Part shown: one piece after another, positions 8,432 through 16,606 of the stretch
Layout: the number at the start of each line of letters is the position of its first letter
How positions within the stretch are numbered: position 1 is the first letter of the stretch
From: Bifidobacterium saguini DSM 23967
Lineage (GTDB): Bacteria; Actinomycetota; Actinomycetes; Actinomycetales; Bifidobacteriaceae
DNA length: 64,000 nt
Assembly: GCF_000741715.1 (NCBI RefSeq)
Contig: NZ_JGZN01000011.1
Location: 27 to 64,026 of the forward strand
Reading direction: 5' to 3'
Program-made: the position numbers and the translations under genes
The notes under the pieces: model-generated
What the model was told of the DNA's origin: nothing
The model's input: only the letters and a program-made list of their open reading frames with translations
Databases searched by the model: none

Positions 8432-9025
8432 ATGAGCAGCACCTCCCCCACTACGCAGACCGACGATCGCCGCAATGCCATCATCGAAGCCACCGTCGAA
8501 TCATTCGGCAAACTCGGCTACTACGGCACTTCCCTACAGCGCATCGCCACTGAAGTGGGACTCACCAAAGCCGGCGTACTGCATTATGTAGGCAGCAAGG
8601 AAGGCCTGCTCAGCCTGGTGCTCAGTGAAGTCTACGACAAGGAAACCGTTGCGCTTACCGCTGGCATGGTGACCGAGGAACGCCCACTGATACCCGATAT
8701 GCTGCGCCGCGTGGTGGCAGTCAACGCAAAGCGCCCCTCACTGGTGCATATGTTCTCCACCTTGAGCGCCGAAGCATTGGACCCCGATCACCCTGCGCAC
8801 GCCTATTTCGCCGATCGCGAGCGGCAGACCGTGGCCAATGCGCAAAACATCAATTGGTTCGTGCCGGATAACGTGAACGTGGAGCATATTCTGCAGGCAA
8901 GCTTTGCCATGATGGATGGCATTCAGTTGCGCTGGCTGCGCTCCCCCGGGCAAGATCTCAATGCCATGTGGGCCGATTGCGAGGCGGCGCTATTCCCACT
9001 GCCGCAATGGAACGGGTATCGTTAA
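8432..9025 (+). CDS. TetR-family regulator (paralog 1), likely controls the divergent GH3 gene
   Basis: About 197 residues. The N-terminal helix-turn-helix reads IIEATVESFGKLGYYGTS, then LQRIATEVGLTKAGVLHYVGSK. The C-terminus ends in a signature shared with three other regulators in this window: Gln-Leu-Arg-Trp-Leu-Arg, then Asp-Leu, Trp, and a Pro-x-Trp-x-Gly-Tyr-Arg end. The start at 8432 is preferred over a TTG at 8396, because AAGG stands 8 bases before it. It is divergent to GH3 and convergent with the second TetR gene, with only 11 bases between their stops. The ligand is probably a sugar or glycoside; this is inference. Confidence 0.88.
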   Translation: MSSTSPTTQTDDRRNAIIEATVESFGKLGYYGTSLQRIATEVGLTKAGVLHYVGSKEGLLSLVLSEVYDKETVALTAGMVTEERPLIPDMLRRVVAVNAKRPSLVHMFSTLSAEALDPDHPAHAYFADRERQTVANAQNINWFVPDNVNVEHILQASFAMMDGIQLRWLRSPGQDLNAMWADCEAALFPLPQWNGYR

Positions 9026-9036
9026 GCCGCAGCAGC

Positions 9037-9687
9037 TTACCGGTAACCTTCCCATTCCGGCAATGGGTAGAAGAAGTCCTCGCACACTTTCCAGTGCTGC
9101 TCCAAATCAAAATCATTCTCACCCAGCCAACGCATCTGCAAGCCGTCGAGCGCACTACCCATCGTGAGATACAAATCGACGATAGCCTTGGGATCCCTGT
9201 ATCGCTCTGGTACGTTCCACTTGATGTTCGCCACGTTATCGCGGCCCCTTAAGCCACGCTGTGCAAAATAATCGTGGGCCGGATGCCTCGGATCCATAGC
9301 CTCGGCGCGCAGCACCAAATACAGTTGCGTCAGCCGCGGATTATCCAACGCCTGCTTAACCGAGGTGCGATAAATGGCGGGGAAAGATTGCGGCCGACCA
9401 GTCTCGCGATAATCACTGAACATGGCTTCCAAGCATGCCTGAGTGGGATTATCGGATTCAAACTGCCCCAACACCAGCAACAACAGCTCGTTCTTGTTCT
9501 TCACATGGCGAAGCATGCCGGCTTGGGTGATGCCGATGCCATCGGCGATCTCCTGCAGTGAGGCACCATAGAATCCGCGCTCCGCGATGACTTTGGTTGC
9601 CTCGCGAATGATCTCCTGCCGTCGTTCATCACCACTCTTACGTCGACGAATCGCGCGTCCAGTATCCGGAGAGGCAGCGGCAGCCAT
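9037..9687 (-). CDS. TetR-family regulator (paralog 2), likely controls the MFS-esterase operon
   Basis: About 216 residues; the helix-turn-helix reads ATKVIAERGFYGASLQEIA, then GITQAGMLRHVKNK. The C-terminal signature (QMRWLG, DL, W, PEWEGYR) marks it as a paralog of the other three TetR proteins here. The ATG at 9687 has AAAGG 6 bases upstream and is preferred to the GTG two codons earlier. It is divergent from the MFS gene at 9885, with a 20-bp palindrome in the shared 197-base interval. It probably represses itself and the transporter operon. Confidence 0.88.
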   Translation of the reverse strand: MAAAASPDTGRAIRRRKSGDERRQEIIREATKVIAERGFYGASLQEIADGIGITQAGMLRHVKNKNELLLLVLGQFESDNPTQACLEAMFSDYRETGRPQSFPAIYRTSVKQALDNPRLTQLYLVLRAEAMDPRHPAHDYFAQRGLRGRDNVANIKWNVPERYRDPKAIVDLYLTMGSALDGLQMRWLGENDFDLEQHWKVCEDFFYPLPEWEGYR

Positions 9688-9823
9688 AATCACCCTTTCC
9701 CTGCATGAAATTTCACTCCCACGCCATCATAGCGGAGTCGGAAAACCCTTGCATAGCAATGGAACACGCCGGCCACCGCAGTCTCATTGCCGAAAAGTGC
9801 ACCCCTCGCTATCATCTCCTTTT

Positions 9824-9843
9824 GTAAGTAAGTACTTACTTAC
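9824..9843. promoter_or_regulatory. 20-bp perfect palindrome between TetR paralog 2 and the MFS operon
   Basis: GTAAGTAAGTACTTACTTAC is an exact palindrome built of GTAA repeats. It lies 41 bases before the MFS start and 136 bases before the TetR start, the usual place for a TetR operator. Confidence 0.75.
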
Positions 9844-9884
9844 TTGAGACAACGGGGTTCTCAGTAATACAAGGAGGTTTCACA

Positions 9885-11156
9885 ATGTCCACCAACGCGC
9901 CAAAGACCAAGGCATGGAGGCCGTGGTTCGTATTCGCAGGCTGCTGCGTGCTCTCATTCATCGGCTTCGGCCTTATCGTCAACACCCAGGGCCTGTACTT
10001 CAACGCACTGTCCGCGGAATTCGGCGTCGGCCGCTCCCAGGTCTCCCTGCCACTGTCCATCGAACAGATCACCGCAGCCATCACCATGCTGTTCGCCGGC
10101 GCACTGCTCAAGAAAATCGATTCACGCATCGTGATCAGCGTCTGCATCGCACTCGCCGGCGGCGTGTTCATCCTCGGCTCCACCTTCACCGCCATCTGGC
10201 AGTTCGACGTGGCCTTCGCCGTGCTTGGCGTTGCCTACGTGATTCCTATCGCTTTGACTCCGCCAGTGCTGTTGTCGAACTGGTTCAACAAGAAGCTCGG
10301 TACGGTTATGGGTATCGGCATGGGCATCTCCGGCATCGGCGGCGCCATCTTCAACCCGGTCGTCTCCAACCTGATCACCGCTCAGGGCTGGCGCACCGCC
10401 TACCTCATCACCGGCATCGCCGTGCTCGTGTGCATTCTGCCGTTTTCCATCTTCGCACTGAAGTTCGCCCCGGATCCATCCAAGGGTGAACTGCCGTACG
10501 GCTACGAGGAACAGGCCGGCAAGGGCACTGTAACCAACGCCGCCGCTCAGGGCCTCGATGCCAAGAAGGCCTTCATGACCCGCGCCTTTATCTTCATTTC
10601 CATTGCCATCATCATCCAGCAGTTCTCCAACTCCCTGCTACAGCACATCTCCGCCCACGAAGTGCAGTATGGCTTCACTCTCTCCCAGGGTGCTCTCGTG
10701 ATGACCGGCACCTTGCTCGGTGCCGCGACCGGCAAGATGCTCATCGGCATTCTGCTTGATCACTTGAAGCCGGCCGTCGTGGTCTCCCTGTTCACCTGCA
10801 TCGGCATCCTCGGATGGGGCGGTCTGCTGATCTCCCACATGCAGGCGCTGTCCATCGTCGCAGGCCTCTTCGCTGGTATTGGCCAGGGCTTCGTGCTGGT
10901 CGGCATCCCGTGGGTCATCCGCAACTCCTTCGGCCCGAAAGACTACAGCACCATCCTGTCCATCATCTCGATGTTCGGTTCCTTCGCCAACGCGGCATTC
11001 ACCACGCTGCACGGCACGCTGTTCGACTCCACCGGCAGCTACGTGGTTTCCATCTCCGGAGGCATCGTCATCTACGTCATCGCAGCCGCACTGGTCATCG
11101 CCGCATACACCGGCCGCCCGTTCCGCGAAAACAAGGAACTGGCCGAAGCTCAATAA
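9885..11156 (+). CDS. MFS transporter, monocarboxylate/OFA-like
   Basis: 423 residues with about 12 hydrophobic segments and the two-half MFS layout; the middle loop (about residues 200-225, DPSKGELPYGYEEQ) is hydrophilic. The N-terminus is short, and an AGGAGG-like site (caaggaggtttcaca) precedes the ATG. The type resembles oxalate/formate or monocarboxylate carriers more than sugar porters. It is first in an operon with an esterase (68-base gap) and a TDT-type membrane protein. This suggests uptake of an ester or organic acid that the esterase then cleaves. Repression by the divergent TetR is likely. The 3' part is ordinary. Confidence 0.85.
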   Translation: MSTNAPKTKAWRPWFVFAGCCVLSFIGFGLIVNTQGLYFNALSAEFGVGRSQVSLPLSIEQITAAITMLFAGALLKKIDSRIVISVCIALAGGVFILGSTFTAIWQFDVAFAVLGVAYVIPIALTPPVLLSNWFNKKLGTVMGIGMGISGIGGAIFNPVVSNLITAQGWRTAYLITGIAVLVCILPFSIFALKFAPDPSKGELPYGYEEQAGKGTVTNAAAQGLDAKKAFMTRAFIFISIAIIIQQFSNSLLQHISAHEVQYGFTLSQGALVMTGTLLGAATGKMLIGILLDHLKPAVVVSLFTCIGILGWGGLLISHMQALSIVAGLFAGIGQGFVLVGIPWVIRNSFGPKDYSTILSIISMFGSFANAAFTTLHGTLFDSTGSYVVSISGGIVIYVIAAALVIAAYTGRPFRENKELAEAQ

Positions 11157-11224
11157 TGAGCCGCATGCATTTGCTCCACGAACTGTAACGTATTACTCAA
11201 CGAACTGAAATATAAGGAATAACC

Positions 11225-12154
11225 ATGATTGTCGATCGTCAGGAAGCCATCGATCTGCTGGCCGAACGTGCCGCACTGATGGCCAAGAACGATGCGCCGC
11301 ATCTTGCCGCCCAGCGTCTACCGGAAGGAATCGAATCCATCAAGGACCTCCCCTATTTGGAGGACGGCCTGTCCGATCACCTGCTGGATATCTACCGTCC
11401 GGAGGACGCTGCCGAAGACGAGCCGCTGCCCGTGTTCATCGATTTCCACGGTGGTGGCCTCTACTACGGCACCAAGGAGAACAACCTGTGCCGCGATATG
11501 ATCCTGGCCGGCAAAGGCTTCGTGGTGGTTAACGCCAACTATCGCCTTGTGCCGCAGGTGAGCTTCTTCGACCAGATCAGCGACGCCTTGGCGGTTATGG
11601 CCTGGGTTAAGGAGCATGTTGCCGAATATCAGGGCAATCCTGATCAGGTGTTCGTCACTGGTGATTCCGCAGGTGCCACACTGGCCATGTATGCGCTGGC
11701 CGTCAATAATTCCAAGGTGGTGCGTCAGCGCTGGTTCATGCAGCCGAGCGGATTGAGCGTTCGCGGCTTCGTGGCAACCTCCGGCATGTTCCGTCTGGAA
11801 GGTGGTGTCTACGAGCCGTTGATCAGCTACTACACCGCCGCCTACTTCACCAAGCCGAGCGAAATCATTGCCATCGCGCCGTACAAGAACGATCTCGATC
11901 GACTCATCGTGGACGGCAACCTGCCTCCTACCTACCTCATCACCAGCGATGAGGATGTGCTCGCCGACAATTCCCTGGAGTTGGCCCGCATCATGGTGCA
12001 CCGCAACCGCGATTGCGAACTGCGCATGTGGCCGCTCGGTCAGGATAAGGTTCTGGGACACATCTTCAACGTGACCCAGGCCGGCGATGCTTCCAACGCC
12101 GAGGCTTTGGAAGTCATTGACGATATCGCTCGATTCGCACGGCGGTACCTGTGA
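11225..12154 (+). CDS. Alpha/beta-hydrolase, hormone-sensitive-lipase-type esterase
   Basis: 309 residues, cytoplasmic. The oxyanion-hole motif FHGGG (H75-G78) and the nucleophile motif GDSAG (Ser148) are those of the HSL/family IV esterases, which hydrolyse short acyl or aryl esters. The acid and base are probably in TSDEDVLAD and GHIFN near the C-terminus. It follows the MFS gene and overlaps the TDT gene reading frame by 4 bp at the longest start. A role in removing an acyl group from the compound taken up by the MFS carrier is likely but unproven. Confidence 0.88.
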   Translation: MIVDRQEAIDLLAERAALMAKNDAPHLAAQRLPEGIESIKDLPYLEDGLSDHLLDIYRPEDAAEDEPLPVFIDFHGGGLYYGTKENNLCRDMILAGKGFVVVNANYRLVPQVSFFDQISDALAVMAWVKEHVAEYQGNPDQVFVTGDSAGATLAMYALAVNNSKVVRQRWFMQPSGLSVRGFVATSGMFRLEGGVYEPLISYYTAAYFTKPSEIIAIAPYKNDLDRLIVDGNLPPTYLITSDEDVLADNSLELARIMVHRNRDCELRMWPLGQDKVLGHIFNVTQAGDASNAEALEVIDDIARFARRYL

Positions 12155-13137
12155 GCGCCGCAGCACGCGGCATGAAAATCGCTAGCGCCACACCGCTTCC
12201 CCAAGCCGGTGTGGCGCTAGCCGCTTTTTCATACGGAAATCTTGCCGCTTCTCTACTGCCGGAATTCTGGTGGACTCCGATACATATTGCGAGCGCCGCA
12301 TTAGGCTTGTTGCTGCTGATACCGGTATTGGCCAAACATTGCATAGCTATCCGCAGTACTGCGGTACGCGCCTCACTAGCCGCTGACTATCGCAATCCAA
12401 TGATTGCGCCATTGACCACCACGATGCCGATGGCGCTTATTACCTTGGGAACATACTTCGCTCGCTTTGGTTCTGTTGGATTGCGCTGCGCGCAAATCAT
12501 CTGGTGGTGCGGGGTGCTGTGCATCGCTTCGCTAATGGTCTATTTTGCTTGGCAGTTCATAGTGCGTGAGTTCCATTTGGCGGCTGTGTGCCCTGCATGG
12601 CTGGTTGGATTCGTTGGCATTCTGGTGGCCGCTGTGACTTCCGGAACCGTTGGACTCGCATGGGCGGGGCATGGTATCTATGTCATCGGTTTCATCATCG
12701 ACATCATCATGCTGGTATTGATTTCCAGCCGTATCGCCTGGCATGGTTTGCCAGACGGCATCAGACCGACGATGACCATTTACAGTGCGCCCATCAGTCT
12801 TTTGGTTGCCTCGTATTACAGCACAAGCGTCACGCATAATCCTATATTCATGCTGATGCTGCTCACTTGTTCGCAGTTACTATTCGCATTCGTAGCGATA
12901 CTGCTACCGTGGATGCTCGCCACTCCCCCATCTCCGGCGTATGCGGCATTCACCTTCCCCTTAGTGATTACCGCCACCGCTCTGCAGGATGCGCTGCTTG
13001 TATTCGAGCAGGCTGGTTGGCATGTACCACTGTGGGCGCATTGGGTGCAGTTTGGCGAAACCACTCTTGCCGGAATCATGATTATCTTGGCAACGGTGGT
13101 ATTTGTGCGCATAGGCAAGCGCGCGGTGCTTTCGTAA
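12151..13137 (+). CDS. TDT/SLAC1-like membrane transporter (TehA superfamily)
   Basis: 328 residues with about ten hydrophobic helices. The opening PLPQAGVALAAFSYGNLA matches the first helix of the tellurite-resistance/dicarboxylate transporter family, which conducts or exports anions such as organic acids and sulfite. The long start overlaps the esterase stop by 4 bp (ATGA-type overlap on GTG). A second start, ATG 12172 (MKIASATPLP), is equally possible. A strong hairpin with a T run covers the first codons (12181-12230). The neighbours suggest export of an acid freed by the esterase; this is inference. Confidence 0.78.
   Translation: MSAAARGMKIASATPLPQAGVALAAFSYGNLAASLLPEFWWTPIHIASAALGLLLLIPVLAKHCIAIRSTAVRASLAADYRNPMIAPLTTTMPMALITLGTYFARFGSVGLRCAQIIWWCGVLCIASLMVYFAWQFIVREFHLAAVCPAWLVGFVGILVAAVTSGTVGLAWAGHGIYVIGFIIDIIMLVLISSRIAWHGLPDGIRPTMTIYSAPISLLVASYYSTSVTHNPIFMLMLLTCSQLLFAFVAILLPWMLATPPSPAYAAFTFPLVITATALQDALLVFEQAGWHVPLWAHWVQFGETTLAGIMIILATVVFVRIGKRAVLS
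12181..12230 (+). promoter_or_regulatory. Terminator-like hairpin inside the first codons of the TDT gene
   Basis: GCTAGCGCCACACCG (12181-12195) and its exact complement (12207-12221) form a 15-bp stem with an 11-base loop. CGCTTTTTC follows. By shape it is an intrinsic terminator for the MFS-esterase transcript, but it lies inside the conserved first helix of the next gene. It could act as an attenuator or a translation-coupled switch. Confidence 0.65.
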
Positions 13138-13149
13138 GCGACTCAATAT

Positions 13150-13199
13150 ATATAAGTGATGCCCTGTTCCTTAATCAAGGAGCAGGGCATCACTTATAT
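13150..13199. terminator. Bidirectional stem between TDT and second GH3 genes
   Basis: Arms of 23 bases with one mismatch (ATATAAGTGATGCCCTG as the outer part) around the loop AATC. It lies between the convergent stops at 13137 and 13231 and can end transcription from both sides. No long T run is present. Confidence 0.75.
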
Positions 13200-13230
13200 C
13201 CGAGGATTCTCAGTGACTACTAGCCGATTG

Positions 13231-15585
13231 CTATGCCACGGTGAAGGTGGTGCGCTTCAGGTCTTCACGACGGGACGAATGGCCGATGAGCAGTTCGAAT
13301 TCGCCGGGCTCCACGATGCGGTTGGCTTCGGAATCCACGATGGTGCAGTCGGCCACCGGGATATCGAAGGCAACGGTCTTGGTTTCGCCGGGTTCGAGCG
13401 CCACACGCTGGAAGGCCTTCAGCTCGCGGTCGGTCCAGCTGTAGGAGGTCACGATGTCGCCGATGTAGACCTGCACGACTTCGGTGCCAGCCACTTCGCC
13501 CGTATTGGTCAGGGTGATTTCAGCGTGCACGGTGTCGGTTTCGGTAAAGGTACCGTCTGCGTTGGATGCTCCGCCCGTGATGGTTGGCTCGCCATATTCG
13601 AAGGTGGTGTAGCTCAGGCCTTCGCCAAATGCGAATGCCGGATCCTGCGTGAGGTCAGCGTAGCGATCGCCGTGCTGGCCGCGCACCTGGTTGTAGTAGA
13701 CGGGCAGCTGGCCGGCGTGGCGCGGGAACGTGACAGGCAGGCGACCGGAAGGATTGGTGATGCCGAAGATGATTTCGGCGATGGCCTGACCACCCTTCAT
13801 GCCCGGGTTTGCGGCCCACAGAATCGAACCGGTGCCGGTTTCGGGGTCGCTCACACGCTTGGCAAACACGCCGTTCTCCCCCACGATGGATGCGGGCAAG
13901 ATCTGCGGCTTGGAGCTCACCAGCACGGTGACCATCGGCTTGCCGGTTTCCTTGGCCACAGCTGCGAGCGCGTTGAGCAGCGCGTTCTGGCCGCCGAGCA
14001 GTTCGAGGGTGGCGGTGGAGCAGGTTTCGCCGGTAAGCTGCACAGTATCGCCCACTACGGCCACGATCAGATCGGACTGGCGAGCATTGGCCACGGCTTC
14101 GTCGAGTATTGCCTGATCGACTGCGGCGGAGACACCGATCTTCGGGCGAGGCTGACCATCCGGGTACAGTTCGCCGGCCGGGTCGGTGACGAGGTCCACG
14201 ATGTTGGCTCCACGGGAGTACACGACTTCGGTGCCGTCGCCGGCGAGCTTCTTAATGCCGTCGAGCACGGTGGTGATCATCTCGCGCGGCTGGCCGTCCG
14301 GCATCCAGGAGACCTGGCCGGAGTTGCCGGTCCAGTCGCCCAGCTGGTTTTGTGCGTCATCGGCCAGCGGGCCGACCACGGCGATGCGCTTGGCCTTGTT
14401 TGCAGCGAACGGCAGGTTGCCATCGTTACGCAGCAGTGCCACGGCTTCGCGAGCCAGTTCAAGGTTGATGTGCTGGTGCTCCTCGGAGCCGATGACGGTC
14501 TTGATGCGTTCGGCATCAGGCAAACGCGGATCTTCGAACAGACCGAGACGGAACTTCAGGGCAAGAATACGGGCGACGGCTTCATCAATCAGGGATTCGT
14601 CCAGCAGGCCGGTCTTTACAGCCTCGATGGCACCCTCGTAGAACTGCGGGGTGGTCATGACCAGATCGTTGCCGGCCTTGACCGCGTCTGCAGCGGCGTG
14701 CACATAATCCGGCTTGACCTTCTGCTCCCATACGGAGCGGCCAACGTTGTCCCAGTCGGTAATCAGCGTGCCGTTGTACTTCCACGCGCCACGCAGCTTA
14801 TCGGTCAACAGCCACTTGTTGAACGTGACCGGAACGCCGTCGATGGATTCGTAGCCGAGCATGAAGGTGCCACAACCTTCCTTGGCTACGCGTTCGAATG
14901 GCGGCAGGAACCAGGATTCGAGCTTGCGGTGAGACAGGTCAGCCTCGGAAGCGTCTCGTCCGCCCTGGGTTTCGGAGTAGCCGGCAAAATGCTTGGCGCA
15001 GGCCAAAATCGCATCCTTCGGCAGCTTCTCGCCAGCCTTGGCGCCACCCTGATAGCCCTTGACCATAGCGGAGGCAAGCTCGCCAATCAGCGTTGGGTCC
15101 TCACCGAAGGTTTCATCCACGCGGCCCCAGCGGGTGTCGCGTGCGATGCACAGCACCGGGGAGAAGGTCCAGTGCACACCGGTGCAGGAGACTTCCTCAG
15201 CGGTGGCACGGCCCGCGGCGCGCACCTTTTCGGCATCCCAGCTCAGTGCCATGCCGAGCTGAGAAGGAAAAATGGTGGCTCCAGGCCAGAAGGAGTAGCC
15301 GTGGATGCAGTCATCACCAATGACCAGCGGGATGCCGAGGCGGGTTTTCTCATTGACGGTTTTGACCGCGCGCGGCAGGTCTTCCGGGCTGGTGTGCAGG
15401 ATGGAGCCGACGTGCTTGTTGACGATAAGGTCATCCAGATCACCGCCGCGAGCGTCAAGCTGCATCATCTGACCGACCTTCTCCTCCAGCGTCATGCGGG
15501 AGAGCAGGTCTGCGATGCGCTCGGACGCAGGCAGTTCGGGGTTCTTGTAGGGCAAGGTTTCGGCGGTTGCCGTGTTTTCGGTCAT
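13231..15585 (-). CDS. Glycoside hydrolase family 3 enzyme (about 784 aa, cytoplasmic)
   Basis: Complete GH3 layout with barrel domain, sandwich domain and C-terminal fibronectin-III-like domain. The nucleophile is in LITDWDN (Asp277 from the start used here) and the KHFAGYSETQGGRDAS block holds the substrate lysine-histidine pair. It differs clearly from the other GH3 in the window and resembles BglX-type beta-glucosidases, some of which act on beta-xylosides. No signal peptide. The start may be 15585 (MTENTATAE) or 15618 (MFDFIEE). The first is preferred because the operator at 15624-15639 crowds the second. A TetR gene lies upstream in the same direction. Confidence 0.92.
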   Translation of the reverse strand: MTENTATAETLPYKNPELPASERIADLLSRMTLEEKVGQMMQLDARGGDLDDLIVNKHVGSILHTSPEDLPRAVKTVNEKTRLGIPLVIGDDCIHGYSFWPGATIFPSQLGMALSWDAEKVRAAGRATAEEVSCTGVHWTFSPVLCIARDTRWGRVDETFGEDPTLIGELASAMVKGYQGGAKAGEKLPKDAILACAKHFAGYSETQGGRDASEADLSHRKLESWFLPPFERVAKEGCGTFMLGYESIDGVPVTFNKWLLTDKLRGAWKYNGTLITDWDNVGRSVWEQKVKPDYVHAAADAVKAGNDLVMTTPQFYEGAIEAVKTGLLDESLIDEAVARILALKFRLGLFEDPRLPDAERIKTVIGSEEHQHINLELAREAVALLRNDGNLPFAANKAKRIAVVGPLADDAQNQLGDWTGNSGQVSWMPDGQPREMITTVLDGIKKLAGDGTEVVYSRGANIVDLVTDPAGELYPDGQPRPKIGVSAAVDQAILDEAVANARQSDLIVAVVGDTVQLTGETCSTATLELLGGQNALLNALAAVAKETGKPMVTVLVSSKPQILPASIVGENGVFAKRVSDPETGTGSILWAANPGMKGGQAIAEIIFGITNPSGRLPVTFPRHAGQLPVYYNQVRGQHGDRYADLTQDPAFAFGEGLSYTTFEYGEPTITGGASNADGTFTETDTVHAEITLTNTGEVAGTEVVQVYIGDIVTSYSWTDRELKAFQRVALEPGETKTVAFDIPVADCTIVDSEANRIVEPGEFELLIGHSSRREDLKRTTFTVA

Positions 15586-15623
15586 GACAGTTTCGCTTTC
15601 TTCGATGAAATCGAACATCTTTA

Positions 15624-15639
15624 ATTACCGATTGGTAGT
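15624..15639. promoter_or_regulatory. Operator-like inverted repeat before the second GH3 gene
   Basis: ATTACCGATTGGTAGT matches the self-operator of the TetR gene at 16520-16543 (ATTACC, 4 bases, GGTAAT) at 11 of 12 arm positions. It lies just upstream of the GH3 start and suggests that TetR paralog 3 represses this GH3 gene. Confidence 0.65.
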
Positions 15640-15719
15640 TTACTGCGATATGCAATCCAACACGCGGAAAACAGCGACGGTTTTGCCCCAAGGGAGGCAT
15701 AGCAGGAGGCATAACGAGG

Positions 15720-15857
15720 CAGTAACTGCGCACCCCAACACAACACCCGCGCAGTTACTGCCGGTTTTCACAGCAAAACAGGCAGTAACTGCGCAACCTA
15801 TTCATTCACACGCGCAGTTACTGTCTGTTTCTTCGACAAAACAGACAGTAACTGCGC
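15720..15857. repeat. Array of five alternating CAGTAACTGCGC repeats forming two large hairpins
   Basis: The 12-mer CAGTAACTGCGC occurs at 15720, 15783 and 15846 on the plus strand and inverted at 15749 and 15812, spaced 29-34 bases apart. Copies 2 and 3 pair over at least 14 bp. Copies 4 and 5 pair over 19 bp, with different but matched inner sequences, as if the stem were kept by compensating changes. It lies between the TetR stop and the GH3 promoter. No T run follows, so it is not a simple terminator; a REP-like palindromic element is the better description. Confidence 0.8.
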
Positions 15858-15861
15858 GTAA

Positions 15862-16500
15862 TCAGCGATAGCCGTCCCACAGGGGCGACGAGAACAGCAA
15901 CGGCTCGAATTCAGCCCACTCCTCGTTCAGGTCAATGGCGGGTTCGCGCAGCCAGCGCAACTGGATGCCATCCATGACCTCCAGCGCTTTGCGCACCGTG
16001 GGGCGCACTTCATCGAACGAAGAGAATGATGGAGGAATGCGCCAGTTGAAACCGGAATAATATTCCCAAATCGAGTCCTGTCGATCGGCAAACTCCTCAT
16101 GCAGCGGGTGATCGGGGTTAAAGGTTTCCACTTGCAGCACGGAAAACAGCTGCACCAGCATGCGACGCTGGGAGTTGTAATGCACCAGATAGCGCAGATA
16201 GGCCGGCAGACGAAGATCATCAACAGTGGACCCCGGAAGCCCAGAAGACTTGAATTCGCTGATGTTGCCACCCTCGTTATAGTTTTCGAGGTACACCATC
16301 GAAAGCATATTGTCTTTGCTGCCAATGTATCGCAACACGCCCTGCTTGGTGACACCTACCGCATCCGCCACATCCTGCACCGAAATACCGTTGTACCCAC
16401 GTTCGGAAATCAGGCGCACTGCGGCATCAAGAATCTCACGTTTGCGCTCAAGCGGCGATTTACGAACTCGTTTGTGATTGGAAGTGGTTTCTGCAGCCAT
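15862..16500 (-). CDS. TetR-family regulator (paralog 3), likely controls the second GH3 gene
   Basis: 212 residues. The helix-turn-helix reads AVRLISERGYNGISVQDVA, then GVTKQGVLRYIGSK. The C-terminal signature (QLRWLREPAIDL, EW, SPLWDGYR) is nearly the same as in paralog 4 at 24851. A basic N-terminus (KRVRKSP) is also shared with paralog 4. The promoter carries a 24-base inverted repeat, and the same half-sites stand before the GH3 gene downstream. The mRNA leader is short: a possible -10 box TACACT ends 8 bases before the ATG. Confidence 0.9.
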   Translation of the reverse strand: MAAETTSNHKRVRKSPLERKREILDAAVRLISERGYNGISVQDVADAVGVTKQGVLRYIGSKDNMLSMVYLENYNEGGNISEFKSSGLPGSTVDDLRLPAYLRYLVHYNSQRRMLVQLFSVLQVETFNPDHPLHEEFADRQDSIWEYYSGFNWRIPPSFSSFDEVRPTVRKALEVMDGIQLRWLREPAIDLNEEWAEFEPLLFSSPLWDGYR

Positions 16501-16519
16501 AGCTGCCTAGTGTATCCCA

Positions 16520-16543
16520 CTTCATTACCAAGCGGTAATGAAG
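16520..16543. promoter_or_regulatory. Self-operator of TetR paralog 3
   Basis: CTTCATTACC and GGTAATGAAG form perfect 10-bp arms around AAGC, 20 bases before the start codon. The inner ATTACC-n4-GGTAAT recurs before the GH3 gene at 15624. Confidence 0.8.
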
Positions 16544-16573
16544 GGCTCCCACTGCGAAATGCAATGGGAGCCC
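16543..16573 (-). terminator. Terminator of the GH31 gene
   Basis: GGGCTCCCA with its complement TGGGAGCCC, extended by TGC/GCA, lies 34 bases past the GH31 stop. The T run on the minus strand is short (TTCATT). Confidence 0.65.
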
Positions 16574-16606
16574 ACTTAACGATCAATGAGATTGCCGCGG
16601 AGCCAA

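Noticed and set aside
13156..15624. 822-residue open frame on the plus strand
   Set aside because: Antisense shadow of the GH3 gene, which has a full set of catalytic motifs.
15720..15857. CRISPR array
   Set aside because: The repeats are only 12 bases, alternate in orientation and pair into hairpins; there are no equal-length unique spacers and no cas genes.
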